Origin: a virus
DNA length: 64,000 nt
Virus record (IMG/VR): IMGVR_UViG_3300027763_000038
Coordinates: 1-64,000 of that record
Direction: 5' to 3' (one strand)
Position 1 is the first letter of the stretch. Each line of letters opens with the position of its first letter. A model generated the notes under the pieces. The model did not search any database and was not told the origin of the DNA. It saw only the letters and a list, made by a program, of their open reading frames with translations. Made by a program: the position numbers and the translations under genes. Of this stretch, positions 7,317 to 16,865 are shown piece after piece.

Positions 7317-10300
7317 ATGATGTCTGAATGGTGTGATTCTCATCATTGGTGGAAAGATGCTGAATTTAGTAATCCAAGTACAGCTATTCCAAGAAATCAA
7401 ATTGACGAAGTACAAGTTGATTCTTCTTTTTTTGCTTATTCTTTAATAGAAAATAGTCAGTGTTATTCTCAAATTCCATTTCTACAATGCAATAATATCA
7501 ATATTGTTTTAAGTACAGGAGGAGGAGTTACTAATGTAGGAAATATTAGAGGACTTTTTACTTGTGCAGAATTAGCTGCTGCAAATGTTGTTGCAGGGAA
7601 TAATATCATTTTTTCTCATTGGTATCCAAATACATATTGCCAGTGGAATATTAATTCTTTTTCTGGAGGATCAAATGATATTGATCAAATTATATTTGAA
7701 GGATTAAACTATTTTATTCTAACTAATAATTCTTTTATTCGTAAATCTTATATATCAGCAAATACTATCAATTTAAGTGGCGTAACTTTACAAAGCATAG
7801 ATAAATATGTTACTACTCTCAAAGCTAAAGGAGGAAATCTTTTTTCAACATTAGATAATGTCTCTTGCGTTGGAAATAGATTTCAGTATGATGGTTCTTT
7901 TTTAGTTAATAACTCTATTATTGAAGGAACGGGTAATGGAAAATTTATTTTCCAGAATAATTCTACCAATAAGGCAACTCTATCCGGATCATTTTTATTT
8001 GAAAACTGTATCAATGAAGGTAAAATATATGGTCAAAATACTTTCTTTATCTCTTCTGGGGGTAATTCTTGTGTTAACAATGGAACAGTATATGGAGATG
8101 CCATATTTAGTGGATTAGGGTCGGTTAATGCTGGTACTGTTTCTGGTACTACTATTTTTATTAGTGGAGGCATTAATAGAGGAACTATCTTAGAACCAGC
8201 TATTTTTTATTCTGGTACTTCTAATGAAGGAACATTATCAAAATATTCTTTATTTGACTATGCAACTAATAATGGACCACTACTTAGTGGTTCTAAGTTT
8301 ACATTTTCTACAAATAATTATTCTATTGGAGATGGTTCAGGAAATTTCTTATTTGAAAACAATTCACATAATCGAAAATCAATTGGTACTTCTGGTGTTA
8401 TTTCTTTCATTAATGGTTCTAATAATTGGGCAGCATTGAGCGCACCTTCTGCAACAGTCATTTTTGACTTAGCTTCATTTAATAGAGGAGGCCCAATACA
8501 AGGCATAGCTACTTTTGGATCAGAATGTGCTAATGTTATAGGGGGAATTTTAGTTACAGGTATTTTCAATAGTAATTCTATAAATAGTGGAATGATTTTA
8601 TCTTTAGGTGTTTTTAATGATTCATCCATTAATATGTGGGATGCTACAAATGCAATATTTAATAGTCGATCAGCTAATAGCGGAAGAATTATTGAAAGTG
8701 GAAGATTTGAAGATTCCTCACGTAATGGAGCTATTGTTAAGAATGGATATTTTTATGGTCGTAGTGCACATGCTTCTGGTGCTACAGCACAAATCAGCGC
8801 GATATTCTGTAATCAAGCTAGAAACGTAAGCGGATCTAAAATTAATCAATTAGCAGAATTTGGACAAAGCTCTATTAATTACGGAGGAGATACCGACACT
8901 AATGCTAGTTTTAACTTTTTTGAAAATGCTATTAATTATGGTTACATAAATAATGAAAAAGTTTTATTTTCTGGTTCTTCTATTAATAGAAATTATGGTA
9001 AAAAAATACATTTTTATAATTCGTCGATAAATGATACGACTGGTAGTGGTTATGAGGCTGCATTTTTAAATAGTTCAATTAATAATGGGTATATATCGTA
9101 TACAGGACACTTCTTCAATACTTCTCAGAATGGTAAACTAGGAGTATTAAATACAGGAATTTTTCATGATTTTGCTATAAATAATGGGTCTATGAGAAGA
9201 CCTTTGGTATCTGGACTTGAAGCATTAACATCTGGTTATCGTAAAATTGATATACTTGATAGTGGAATTAATAATGTTTCTCTGTATAACGTAGAATTTA
9301 ATGTAAAAACATCTGGAATAAATAGAGGTAATTTACAGTGGGTTTTTGATCCTCTAATAATCTTCACTACATCAGGAATATATAATACAGGAACCACCCC
9401 TTATTCAATAGTAGAGACAGGAACATTCCAAAGCTCTTATATTAGCGCAATCATTCCTAGTATAACTTTTGATGATAGCTCAATTAATAGAGGAACTATT
9501 GTTGGGTATAAAGAGATCAAATTCTTAAACAAATCTAGTAACTATGGAAACATTCGTACCTATCCTCCTATCGAGACGAACACACCATGTGTAACATTTA
9601 AAGGTAGTGGAAAAGTTTTCGATATACCTCCATCAGCCATTTTTTGTAAAAATTATGGAATTATTCAAAATGGCGCTACTTTTACAAGTGGAATTAATTT
9701 TTCGTCTATTGGTTCTGGTGATTTTACAGAGTCATCAAATTCTGGATCAGCAGAGTCTGCTCGATTTAACAAATCAAGAAATTTTGGTTCTATAAATAAA
9801 ATTGGAGTTTTTAATGATTCTTCTAATTTTGGTATAATAAATCAATCTGGTTTTTTCTATAACTCAATAAATATGGGTCCTGTATATAGTGGATATTTTA
9901 ATAAGTCTAGTAATTCAGGATCATTAGATATTGGTGAATTTGTCGATCAATCTAAAAATTCAGGAAATATTTTACAATCAGGTTCGTTTTTAAATTCTTA
10001 TAATGTTAATCAATTTATACCATTGCCATTAGCTACGTTTGCTGGAGCATCAAATAATTCTGGTATTGTAGCATTAGGCTATTATTATGGATCTTCTACA
10101 AATAGTAATACCGGGCTTGTTAATGAATTTTATGATTCATCAAAAAACAAAGGAACAGTATTTCGACAAGCAATGTTTAGTGGCTCATCAACGAATAGTG
10201 GACTGGTAGTAAATACTTCATATTTTAGAGGAAATAGCAGTAATCAAAATAGTGGTTTGGGATTATTATTTTTTTATGACTCAGCAAAAAATGAAAGTCT

Positions 10301-11201
10301 TTTGTCTGGCATTGTTAGTTTTGAAGCAGGAATTAATAATGGAGTTATTGTAGGAGATAGACCAATTTCTTTTTTTTCTGGATCTATTAATAATAATCTT
10401 ATAATTGGAGATACCACTTTTTCACTAGACTGTATTAATAATGGATATCTTAAAGGCAAAGGAATATTCTTGTCTAATAGTTTAAATAATGGTACTGTTT
10501 CTGGAGATACTTCTTTTTCTTCTGGCTGTAAAAATGCTAACATAGTCATGAGTGGTCATGCAATTTTTCTTTCAGGGTCTGCTAATGATAAAAATGTTTT
10601 TGGTACCTCTGAATTTTATAACAGCAAAAATAATTCTTTTGTATCTGATGAGTCTAAATTTTATGATAGTATTAATTTTGGAAATGCTCAAACATATGGT
10701 CTTTTTTATGGAACAGGTTATAATGCAGGTTCTGTGGTTACAGGAATATTTAATAATAGATCATCTAATAATGGAGTAGCAACTGTTGGACTATTTTATA
10801 ATGAATCTAAAAATTCTTTGACAGTTAATTCTGGAGCATTTTATAATGCTTCCTATAATCAATCTAGTGTCACAAACGCTTCCTTATATGATTCTGCTAT
10901 AAATCAGGGAACAATTAACAATGGATATTTCTATAATCAATCTTTTAATTCTGGGACAGTTTCTGTAGGATACTTTTTATTTGGAGGAACTAATTATGGA
11001 ACAATTAGTTCAAATGCTTCGTTCAATAACGCATTCTCAAAATCAGGAAATATTGGTGGTAATGCTATTTTTACTAATAATAGCTATTGTGAGAAAACAT
11101 CCATCAATGGATCTGCTACTTTTGACGGCACCTCCTGCTATGATAAAAATACTACTAGTATAAATGGAACTATTACAAAGTCACAAGACTGTAATCCATA
11201 G
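7317..11201 (+). CDS. Large beta-solenoid-like repeat protein, putative fibre or adhesin
   Basis: 1294 aa; AAAGGA lies just upstream of ATG 7317 (a second ATG is at 7320). After about 180 residues of less regular sequence, almost the whole protein is a degenerate short repeat. Ser-x-Asn-x-Gly turns recur every 15-20 residues and alternate with an aromatic position (for example FNDSSINRG, FYNSSINDT, FNKSSNSG, FENAINYG). Such Asn/Gly turn ladders with stacked Phe/Tyr are typical of beta-helix or beta-roll solenoids in phage spikes and bacterial adhesins. No catalytic residues or C-terminal chaperone domain are recognised. The final segment holds two isolated Cys (SYCEKT, TSCYDK) before the end. 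Probably a long rigid fibre. Confidence 0.65.
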   Translation: MMSEWCDSHHWWKDAEFSNPSTAIPRNQIDEVQVDSSFFAYSLIENSQCYSQIPFLQCNNINIVLSTGGGVTNVGNIRGLFTCAELAAANVVAGNNIIFSHWYPNTYCQWNINSFSGGSNDIDQIIFEGLNYFILTNNSFIRKSYISANTINLSGVTLQSIDKYVTTLKAKGGNLFSTLDNVSCVGNRFQYDGSFLVNNSIIEGTGNGKFIFQNNSTNKATLSGSFLFENCINEGKIYGQNTFFISSGGNSCVNNGTVYGDAIFSGLGSVNAGTVSGTTIFISGGINRGTILEPAIFYSGTSNEGTLSKYSLFDYATNNGPLLSGSKFTFSTNNYSIGDGSGNFLFENNSHNRKSIGTSGVISFINGSNNWAALSAPSATVIFDLASFNRGGPIQGIATFGSECANVIGGILVTGIFNSNSINSGMILSLGVFNDSSINMWDATNAIFNSRSANSGRIIESGRFEDSSRNGAIVKNGYFYGRSAHASGATAQISAIFCNQARNVSGSKINQLAEFGQSSINYGGDTDTNASFNFFENAINYGYINNEKVLFSGSSINRNYGKKIHFYNSSINDTTGSGYEAAFLNSSINNGYISYTGHFFNTSQNGKLGVLNTGIFHDFAINNGSMRRPLVSGLEALTSGYRKIDILDSGINNVSLYNVEFNVKTSGINRGNLQWVFDPLIIFTTSGIYNTGTTPYSIVETGTFQSSYISAIIPSITFDDSSINRGTIVGYKEIKFLNKSSNYGNIRTYPPIETNTPCVTFKGSGKVFDIPPSAIFCKNYGIIQNGATFTSGINFSSIGSGDFTESSNSGSAESARFNKSRNFGSINKIGVFNDSSNFGIINQSGFFYNSINMGPVYSGYFNKSSNSGSLDIGEFVDQSKNSGNILQSGSFLNSYNVNQFIPLPLATFAGASNNSGIVALGYYYGSSTNSNTGLVNEFYDSSKNKGTVFRQAMFSGSSTNSGLVVNTSYFRGNSSNQNSGLGLLFFYDSAKNESLLSGIVSFEAGINNGVIVGDRPISFFSGSINNNLIIGDTTFSLDCINNGYLKGKGIFLSNSLNNGTVSGDTSFSSGCKNANIVMSGHAIFLSGSANDKNVFGTSEFYNSKNNSFVSDESKFYDSINFGNAQTYGLFYGTGYNAGSVVTGIFNNRSSNNGVATVGLFYNESKNSLTVNSGAFYNASYNQSSVTNASLYDSAINQGTINNGYFYNQSFNSGTVSVGYFLFGGTNYGTISSNASFNNAFSKSGNIGGNAIFTNNSYCEKTSINGSATFDGTSCYDKNTTSINGTITKSQDCNP

Positions 11202-11226
11202 GCTTCATTTAAAGAAAGATACCAGA

Positions 11227-11279
11227 CTTGCCATGTGTTCTCCAGAAACTATAATGTTCTATGAGACCAAACTGGCAAG
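11227..11279. repeat. 7-bp inverted repeat bracketing promoter and start codon
   Basis: CTTGCCA (11227-11233, overlapping the -35) is matched by its exact reverse complement TGGCAAG at 11273-11279, inside the deaminase coding region. It could be a pair of operator half-sites looping over the promoter, or chance. Confidence 0.35.
11228..11255 (+). promoter_or_regulatory. Sigma70-type promoter for the dCMP deaminase/sugar operon
   Basis: A -35 TTGCCA at 11228-11233 (one mismatch to TTGACA) and a perfect -10 TATAAT at 11250-11255 are separated by 16 nt. Transcription would begin near 11261-11263, at the ATG of the next gene, so the message would be leaderless or nearly so. No Shine-Dalgarno sequence precedes that ATG. 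Confidence 0.65.
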
Positions 11280-11722
11280 AATATTTTATAGGACTAGCAC
11301 ACGCTGTATCCGTTCGTAGTCATGACATACAAACACAGCATGGATGTGTTATAACAGATAATCACAATAGAATTCTAGGGTTAGGATATAATGGTTTTCC
11401 TAAAGGACTGGATGATAGTAAACTGCCCAATACTCGACCAGAAAAATATCCTTGGATGATCCATGCAGAACGAAATGCTCTTTCCAATTGTACAATTAGG
11501 CCTGAAAATGGAATAGCATATGTAACAGGACAGTCTTGCAATGATTGTATAATGGCTTTATGGCAAGAAGGAATTACAAAAGTTTATATGAGAGAAAACC
11601 ATGGAACCCATTTGTTTGATGAAGAGCAAAAGAAAAGATTCGATCTATTTATTAAAATGAGTGGAATAACTATTGAATATATAAATCCAGATCTATCATG
11701 GATTAATAATCTTAGAGTTTAA
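11261..11722 (+). CDS. Deoxycytidylate (dCMP) deaminase
   Basis: 153 aa. It belongs to the zinc-dependent cytidine/deoxycytidylate deaminase fold: HAERNAL supplies the zinc His and catalytic Glu (residues about 68-74), and SCNDC supplies the two zinc Cys (about 91-95; the usual PCxxC has Ser in place of Pro). The N-terminal segment AHAVSVRSHDIQTQHGCVI resembles the family's substrate-pocket region. It converts dCMP to dUMP for dTTP synthesis. It opens the operon that continues into sugar genes, directly under a consensus promoter and without a Shine-Dalgarno. The RNR at 16945 and dNMP kinase at 27360 are its pathway partners in this window. No thymidylate synthase is seen here. Confidence 0.8.
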   Translation: MRPNWQEYFIGLAHAVSVRSHDIQTQHGCVITDNHNRILGLGYNGFPKGLDDSKLPNTRPEKYPWMIHAERNALSNCTIRPENGIAYVTGQSCNDCIMALWQEGITKVYMRENHGTHLFDEEQKKRFDLFIKMSGITIEYINPDLSWINNLRV

Positions 11723-11739
11723 TAAAGAAAGACTAAAAC

Positions 11740-12615
11740 ATGAATATTACAGAAATCAATGTTTGTGCAACGTGGAGAGATGCTGAAGCTTATGCAGAAA
11801 GAACTTTGGCCTGTCTAGAGAAATTGCTAAATTTAGACAATTTCAAATTCAATTTTTATTTTTACGAAAATGACTCTACAGACAATACTCGACAAATTTT
11901 GAGAAACTGGATAGAAAACAAATCTGGTGAATTATTCTATGAGGATCTTGGTGTTCCTAAACTAGACAGTTTGGAACCGCTGCATAAATTTATCTTATTG
12001 TCTTATTGCAAAAATAAATTAAATCAGTTGTCAATGCCCGAAACAGATTATACTCTATTAATTAATACAGACGTTATATTTGATCATATAGACTTTACTT
12101 CTTTGTTTGAAAAAGCTCAAACCCTTCCAATGGCTGTAATGCTTGTTGCTAATACAAGAGACTTTCAGACCAAAGATCTTATGGAAGAAACTACCTCAGA
12201 TAGCTTCTATGATATATTAATATTTAGGGATAAATATTTTCATCACGGACTACCATTCACAGATTGTCCATTTTTATTAAAAGAAGACAGAGAAGCTTGG
12301 GATAAAAATTTACCTATTCTAATTAATTCTGGTTTTGGTGGATTTAGCTTAATTAGAACACCAGTATTAAAACAATGTTTTTGGTCAACTGTTGGTCAGC
12401 CCGAGTATGTTAACTTTTGTTCTGAGATTTCTAAATTTGGTAATATAATGATAATTCCAGATTGTAAGCCCAAGGCAGCTTTAGATTTATCCAATATTTC
12501 TTTAGAGTCTTGCAATAAGATAGCCAAAGAACAAATAGAAAAAATGGAACAGATTAATCAGATCTTCTATACCTCCTTATCATCAGAAATAACTAAACAA
12601 GATGACAATGAATAA
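11740..12615 (+). CDS. Glycosyltransferase, GT-A fold (GT62/GT69 Anp1/CAP59-like)
   Basis: 291 aa; AAAGAAAGA precedes ATG 11740. The N-terminal segment contains ENDSTDNTRQIL (residues about 43-54), the signature by which Anp1/CAP59-type GT-A enzymes bind sugar nucleotide. The metal-binding position is NTDVIFD (about 105-111), a DxD variant. NSGFGGFSLIR further on resembles the acceptor-side loop of such transferases. It should transfer a sugar from a nucleotide-sugar donor in the cytoplasm; donor and acceptor are unknown. It is the first of five transferase-like genes in a row, and overlaps the next by 14 nt. Confidence 0.65.
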   Translation: MNITEINVCATWRDAEAYAERTLACLEKLLNLDNFKFNFYFYENDSTDNTRQILRNWIENKSGELFYEDLGVPKLDSLEPLHKFILLSYCKNKLNQLSMPETDYTLLINTDVIFDHIDFTSLFEKAQTLPMAVMLVANTRDFQTKDLMEETTSDSFYDILIFRDKYFHHGLPFTDCPFLLKEDREAWDKNLPILINSGFGGFSLIRTPVLKQCFWSTVGQPEYVNFCSEISKFGNIMIIPDCKPKAALDLSNISLESCNKIAKEQIEKMEQINQIFYTSLSSEITKQDDNE

Positions 12616-13360
12616 ACCAGTTATATTTACTACTTATTTTTCACAGAAAAAACACCCAAATGATCCGTCTGATGATGCTGTAATAGGCAGAGATAAAGAC
12701 GGAAGAGTCTTGCAAAATAATTTTGATTATATCAAGAATTGGTATAATTCAATTGTTTCCTTGGGATTAGAAGCTAGGGTATTTTATGATAATTTATCTG
12801 ACGAATTTTTGAGAACATATGAAACAGATAAAATTAAATTCGTCCACGCTGCACCATCAGAATACTCGAATAACGATTGGAGATTCTTTGTTTACAAAAA
12901 ATATCTATTGGCTAATAAGTTCGATTCTGTTTTCTTAACAGATGGCTCAGATGTTGCAGTTGTTAAAGACCCATCTCAAATACTAATAGATTTTCCTGAT
13001 ACAGACTACTTTATTTGTAAAGATAGTATTAAGCTAGTTGAGTTTCCTTACTTATGGATACATAGAGATCTTAAGTGGGATAACCTACAATTTTTTACAG
13101 AAAATGCTAAAGAATGGGATTTAATCAATATGGGTGTTATAGGTGGTTCATATACTAATATAGTTGAGTTCTTAAAAACATTCTGTCAAGCAAGAGAAGA
13201 TATGAAGTATGAATACTTTAATGCTGATATGTGGGTTGGTCAGTATGTATTCAGACATTTACTACCTAGTAGCAAAAAACTATTAATTGGTGAGCCTTTT
13301 ACTAGTAACTTTAAAAAATATGAAACCAATAGACAAGATGTCTATTTTATTCACAAATAG
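12602..13360 (+). CDS. Putative GT-A glycosyltransferase
   Basis: 252 aa; ATG 12602 or 12608 are both possible starts, overlapping the previous stop. A Rossmann-like N-terminus (PVIFTTYFS) leads to FLTDGSDVAVV (residues about 109-119), a DxD-type metal site. NMGVIGGS and NADMWVGQYVF follow, the positions where GT-A enzymes close the active site. This pattern resembles proteins annotated as glycosyltransferases of unknown donor in bacterial polysaccharide loci. It has no membrane segment, so it probably acts in the cytoplasm. Its position inside a run of sugar genes supports the assignment; the specificity cannot be read. Confidence 0.55.
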   Translation: MTMNKPVIFTTYFSQKKHPNDPSDDAVIGRDKDGRVLQNNFDYIKNWYNSIVSLGLEARVFYDNLSDEFLRTYETDKIKFVHAAPSEYSNNDWRFFVYKKYLLANKFDSVFLTDGSDVAVVKDPSQILIDFPDTDYFICKDSIKLVEFPYLWIHRDLKWDNLQFFTENAKEWDLINMGVIGGSYTNIVEFLKTFCQAREDMKYEYFNADMWVGQYVFRHLLPSSKKLLIGEPFTSNFKKYETNRQDVYFIHK

Positions 13361-13369
13361 GATTTATTC

Positions 13370-14290
13370 ATGAAAATTACCTTCGTTGGTCCAGGCGAAA
13401 TTAATATTCCTCCTAACGGCTGGGGAGCATTAGAGACAGTAGTTTGGAATCAGTTCGCTAATTTACAAAAGATGGGTCATACTGTTAACATAATTAACGA
13501 GAAAGACACTAATTTAACATATCAAAGGGTTTTAGAAACCCAACCAGATATTGTTCATTTACATTATGGTAAGCATTGGCAAATAATGCCTTATTTAAAG
13601 TGTAAAAAAATTGTAACATCTCATGATGGAGGATTTTTATATTCTCAAGCTTTTCATAAAAATTTAATCAGAAGCTTTTTTAAAGACTGTAATTTTTTCA
13701 TGTTAACATCATGGGAAAAACAACTTCTATTAGATAGCGGAATTGATGAGTCTAAAATAAAAATACTGCCTAACGGAGTAGATAATGGTCAATTCAAAAT
13801 TACTGATCAGCCACAATTTAAAGACAAGAGTATTTGTTTAGGAAAAATAGATCAAAGAAAAAGACAGGCTTTCTTGCAATCATTAGATTGTAATATCTGT
13901 TTTGCTGGACAAAACACTATAGCAGAATTTGATCCACTAGATAATAATTATTTAGGTTTGTGGGATCGTGAGACAGTATTTAGTGAATTGACCAATTATA
14001 ACAATTTAGTATTACTATCGGTGTCTGAATTACATCCATTAGTTTGTTTAGAAGCTTTAGCTGCTGGTTTGGGTCTAGTAGTCTCAGAAGTTGCCTCACA
14101 AAATCTAGATCTTTCTCAACCTTTTATTTCGATGATTCCCCAAGATCAAATAGATAATACAGAATTAGTAAAAACCACTATTGTTAAAAATAGAGAGCTA
14201 TGCTCTAGTATTTCTCGTAATATAATAAAAGAGTATGCACAAACATTTGATTGGATAGAAATACTAAAAAAATATGAGAGCTACTTATGA
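13370..14290 (+). CDS. GT4-type glycosyltransferase (GT-B fold)
   Basis: 306 aa; TAGGA precedes ATG 13370. The protein has the GT-B build. An N-terminal Rossmann domain contains ITFVGPGEINIPPNGWGALE (the Gly-rich loop) and HLHYGKHWQ. The C-terminal donor domain holds KILPNGVDN, CLGKIDQRKR (the sugar-nucleotide phosphate region) and SELHPLVCLEALAAGLGLV, the EX7E-like signature of family 4 retaining transferases. It is shorter than most GT4 enzymes (about 350-400 aa) but both domains are recognisable. ATGA-coupled to the next gene. Confidence 0.75.
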   Translation: MKITFVGPGEINIPPNGWGALETVVWNQFANLQKMGHTVNIINEKDTNLTYQRVLETQPDIVHLHYGKHWQIMPYLKCKKIVTSHDGGFLYSQAFHKNLIRSFFKDCNFFMLTSWEKQLLLDSGIDESKIKILPNGVDNGQFKITDQPQFKDKSICLGKIDQRKRQAFLQSLDCNICFAGQNTIAEFDPLDNNYLGLWDRETVFSELTNYNNLVLLSVSELHPLVCLEALAAGLGLVVSEVASQNLDLSQPFISMIPQDQIDNTELVKTTIVKNRELCSSISRNIIKEYAQTFDWIEILKKYESYL

Positions 14291-14964
14291 AAATTCAAGC
14301 AATATTATTTATGTGTAATGATTTTACTAGAGCTAAATTTACTCTAGAAAACTTTAGAAAACATAATCCTGAAATACCTATTAGAGTAATAAATGTCGGT
14401 GGAGATTCTCCAGAATTATTATTGTCTCATATTTCTAATATCGAATTTATAGATGCTCCAAATCTATGGCATAAACAAACTCATTGTGGCAGAGGTTCTT
14501 TTGGACCAAAATTTGCTGATTACTTTTTTGAATTTGGTCTTAATGATAAATTTACACATACTATTTTATTAGAAACAGACGTATTAACAAATAGAGCCAT
14601 AACTATAGAACCCAAATTTGATATAGCTGGACCAAATAATCCTTGTGGACCAAGAGAACTTGCATTATATGATGCTTTAGGTATTAAAGAACCTAGAATA
14701 CACACTGGATGCGGTGGCACTATTTTTAGTAGTAAATATTTTACAACTATCAAAGATAAGAATTTTTTTGGTTTATTTCAAGAACTATTTGATAAATTTT
14801 CTGGCAACTATTTTATGGATTTAATTTTGACATTAGTTGGACGAATAGCCGGACTTTCTGTTGGTCATTGGGAAGAAGTATCTAATATCCCAATCCATGT
14901 TGTTGATGGCAGATTTGTTAATGCTGATATGAACGCAACTCTTGTGCATAATTTTAAGGTATAA
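14287..14964 (+). CDS. Putative GT-A glycosyltransferase, unknown family
   Basis: 225 aa. The N-terminus IQAILFMCNDFTRAKFTLEN resembles nucleotide-sugar-binding GT-A proteins that begin with a short beta strand and a Phe/Thr-rich loop. LLETDVLTNR (residues about 96-105) gives a DxD-like acidic pair. HTGCGGTIFSSKYF is a Gly-rich loop similar to the acceptor side of GT-A enzymes. It is coupled to its upstream neighbour by ATGA and lies 2 nt from its downstream neighbour. The assignment relies on these motifs and on context, and I cannot name a CAZy family. Confidence 0.5.
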   Translation: MKIQAILFMCNDFTRAKFTLENFRKHNPEIPIRVINVGGDSPELLLSHISNIEFIDAPNLWHKQTHCGRGSFGPKFADYFFEFGLNDKFTHTILLETDVLTNRAITIEPKFDIAGPNNPCGPRELALYDALGIKEPRIHTGCGGTIFSSKYFTTIKDKNFFGLFQELFDKFSGNYFMDLILTLVGRIAGLSVGHWEEVSNIPIHVVDGRFVNADMNATLVHNFKV

Positions 14965-14966
14965 TT

Positions 14967-15812
14967 ATGGGACTAGTTTTAATATCACAAGATGAAAAAA
15001 AAATAGAAGCAAATTTATTTAAAAACTACGAAAACAGAGGAGAGTCTGTTAAAGACTTAATAGCAGGATCTATTCGTTATGGTATTCAAAAATACAATAA
15101 CTATCCTGGTAAAGAGTTTAAAATGTCAATATGGACTGGTGATCGTCCAGTAGATGAAGCCCATTTTTCTTTTTCAACCATAACAAAAAACTATAAAAAA
15201 ACATTCCCCTGTTTTGTATACGATTCTTGGCCAGCCTGCAATATTCAAAATTATAGTGAACTGATTCATTCTTTTGAGGATACTATTCCATCAAGTAATA
15301 AAATAGGATGGATAGGAGCTTTAACGGGAGATAAAAGGAAAATTTATCATGATCAGTATCATGATACGTCTTTTACTGAGACTGTGACGATAGACTGGAA
15401 TCGTGAAGATCCAGACAATCTATGGAAAAATACTTCAAAATATCTGTCTTTTCAACAACAAATAAATAGATGGAAATATTTACTAGACATTGAAGGAGTA
15501 GGATATTCTGCCAGATTAAAAATATTATTACATTCTCCAAGAATTATTTTTATAGTCAACAATCCTTACAAAGAATGGTGGCATGAATTTTTTATTCCTT
15601 GGAAACATTATATTCCTATTAAAGAAGATTTAAGCGATCTAGAACAAAAATATAATCTTATTGAAAATAATCCAGATGCACAAAAATACATTAAACAAGA
15701 ACAAAAAAAGTTTGCTCTTAAATATCTGACCAAAGAAGCGGCATACGAAAAAATCTATAAAATCCTTTTATACTTTCAAAACAAAAAAACATATGCTAAT
15801 GCCAAAAGCTAA
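14967..15812 (+). CDS. CAP10/GT90-like glycosyltransferase
   Basis: 281 aa. The C-terminal half is typical of the CAP10/LpsA (GT90) family: QQQINRWKYLLDIEGVGYSA (residues about 168-187), then RLKILLHSPRIIF and the EWWHEFFIPWKHYIPI segment, where the donor-binding Arg/Lys and acceptor loop lie, ending with a helix that includes KFALKYL. GT90 enzymes transfer xylose, glucose or related sugars in fungal capsule, bacterial LPS and eukaryotic protein glycosylation. Such a gene is uncommon in phages as far as I know. The 3' end overlaps the UDP-galactopyranose mutase gene by 20 nt, suggesting co-translation. Confidence 0.75.
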   Translation: MGLVLISQDEKKIEANLFKNYENRGESVKDLIAGSIRYGIQKYNNYPGKEFKMSIWTGDRPVDEAHFSFSTITKNYKKTFPCFVYDSWPACNIQNYSELIHSFEDTIPSSNKIGWIGALTGDKRKIYHDQYHDTSFTETVTIDWNREDPDNLWKNTSKYLSFQQQINRWKYLLDIEGVGYSARLKILLHSPRIIFIVNNPYKEWWHEFFIPWKHYIPIKEDLSDLEQKYNLIENNPDAQKYIKQEQKKFALKYLTKEAAYEKIYKILLYFQNKKTYANAKS

Positions 15813-16797
15813 AATAATAGGTTGTGGATTATCTGGAATTACCTCAGCAATCTTATTAAAAGATAGAGGATATGACGTTACTATTTTTGATAAACGAAAT
15901 CATATTGGAGGAAATTGTTTTGATAGTAATGTATGCGGAACTATGTTACATAATTATGGTCCTCATATATTTCACACAGATGATGACGAAGTTTTTGAGT
16001 TTTTAAGCAGATATACCGAGTGGGTGCCATTTAGATTACAGCCTAAAGGCAATTCCAAATTAGGTCTCATCTCTTTGCCATACAGTAAGAAAACAGAAAA
16101 AGAAATTGGGAGACAACTATCTCAAGAAGAGATACTAGAATTTATCTTCAAAGATTACTCAGAAAAACAATGGGGCGTTCCTTTTGAATATATTCCACGA
16201 ACTATAACGAATAGAATACCAAAAACAAAAGACTGTGAAGATCCTACTTGGTTTGAAGGACAAAAGTATCAGTGTTTACCTAAGTACGGATATACTAAAA
16301 TGATGCAAAATATGTTGAATGGATTTGATGTTAGACTATCTTGTTCCAATAAAGAATGGAAAAATTTTAACACTGATCTTACTGTGTATACTGGGAAAAT
16401 AGATGAATACTATGATTATATCTATGGTGAGCTTCCGTACAGATCATTAGAGTTCAAACATACTGTTACAGATAAAAAAATGCCATACTTCATAGAGAAT
16501 CAGAATAATGATATTGTAAAATATACAAGAAAATACGACCACAGCTTTCTGCAACATAATCATTCACAACCCACAACCGTTATTACTGAAGAGTATCCAG
16601 TAGAATATAACCAAAATAATATTCCTTATTATCCTATACCATTTGGAGATGGTGTTGAAATAGCAAAGAAATATATCCAATTATCTAAAAATGAACAGAA
16701 TACTATTTTTCTAGGAAGATTAGCCACTTACCAATATTTAGATATGTGGATGGCTATAAAGCAAGTTATGCTGAAATTCAAACATTCCGACTGGTGA
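15793..16797 (+). CDS. glf: UDP-galactopyranose mutase
   Basis: 334 aa, or 332 aa if ATG 15799 is used. An FAD-binding Rossmann motif opens the protein (IIGCGLSGITSAILL, with the acidic end of strand 2 at FDKRNHIGGNCFD). The mutase signature GPHIFHTDDDEVFEFL lies at about 56-71, and GDGVEIAKKYIQLS with LGRLATYQYLDM near the end closes the flavin site as in Glf proteins. Slightly shorter than E. coli Glf (367 aa). It interconverts UDP-galactopyranose and UDP-galactofuranose using reduced FAD, supplying the furanose donor for galactofuranosyl transfer. One of the five upstream transferases may use that donor. It ends the first sugar operon. Confidence 0.85.
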   Translation: MLMPKAKIIGCGLSGITSAILLKDRGYDVTIFDKRNHIGGNCFDSNVCGTMLHNYGPHIFHTDDDEVFEFLSRYTEWVPFRLQPKGNSKLGLISLPYSKKTEKEIGRQLSQEEILEFIFKDYSEKQWGVPFEYIPRTITNRIPKTKDCEDPTWFEGQKYQCLPKYGYTKMMQNMLNGFDVRLSCSNKEWKNFNTDLTVYTGKIDEYYDYIYGELPYRSLEFKHTVTDKKMPYFIENQNNDIVKYTRKYDHSFLQHNHSQPTTVITEEYPVEYNQNNIPYYPIPFGDGVEIAKKYIQLSKNEQNTIFLGRLATYQYLDMWMAIKQVMLKFKHSDW

Positions 16798-16865
16798 GAC
16801 AAATAAAAAACAATGCGCTGGTGTTTTTGTTGTGTGGAGATATGATAAATTCATCGCTCACAGAG

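Noticed and set aside
11740-16797. DNA base hypermodification system
   Set aside because: Transferases and dCMP deaminase are present but no hydroxymethylase, Tet-like or thymidylate-modifying enzyme is seen in the window.
16835-16850. Promoter at TATGAT before the RNR gene
   Set aside because: No acceptable -35 at 16-18 nt upstream; left as a note only.
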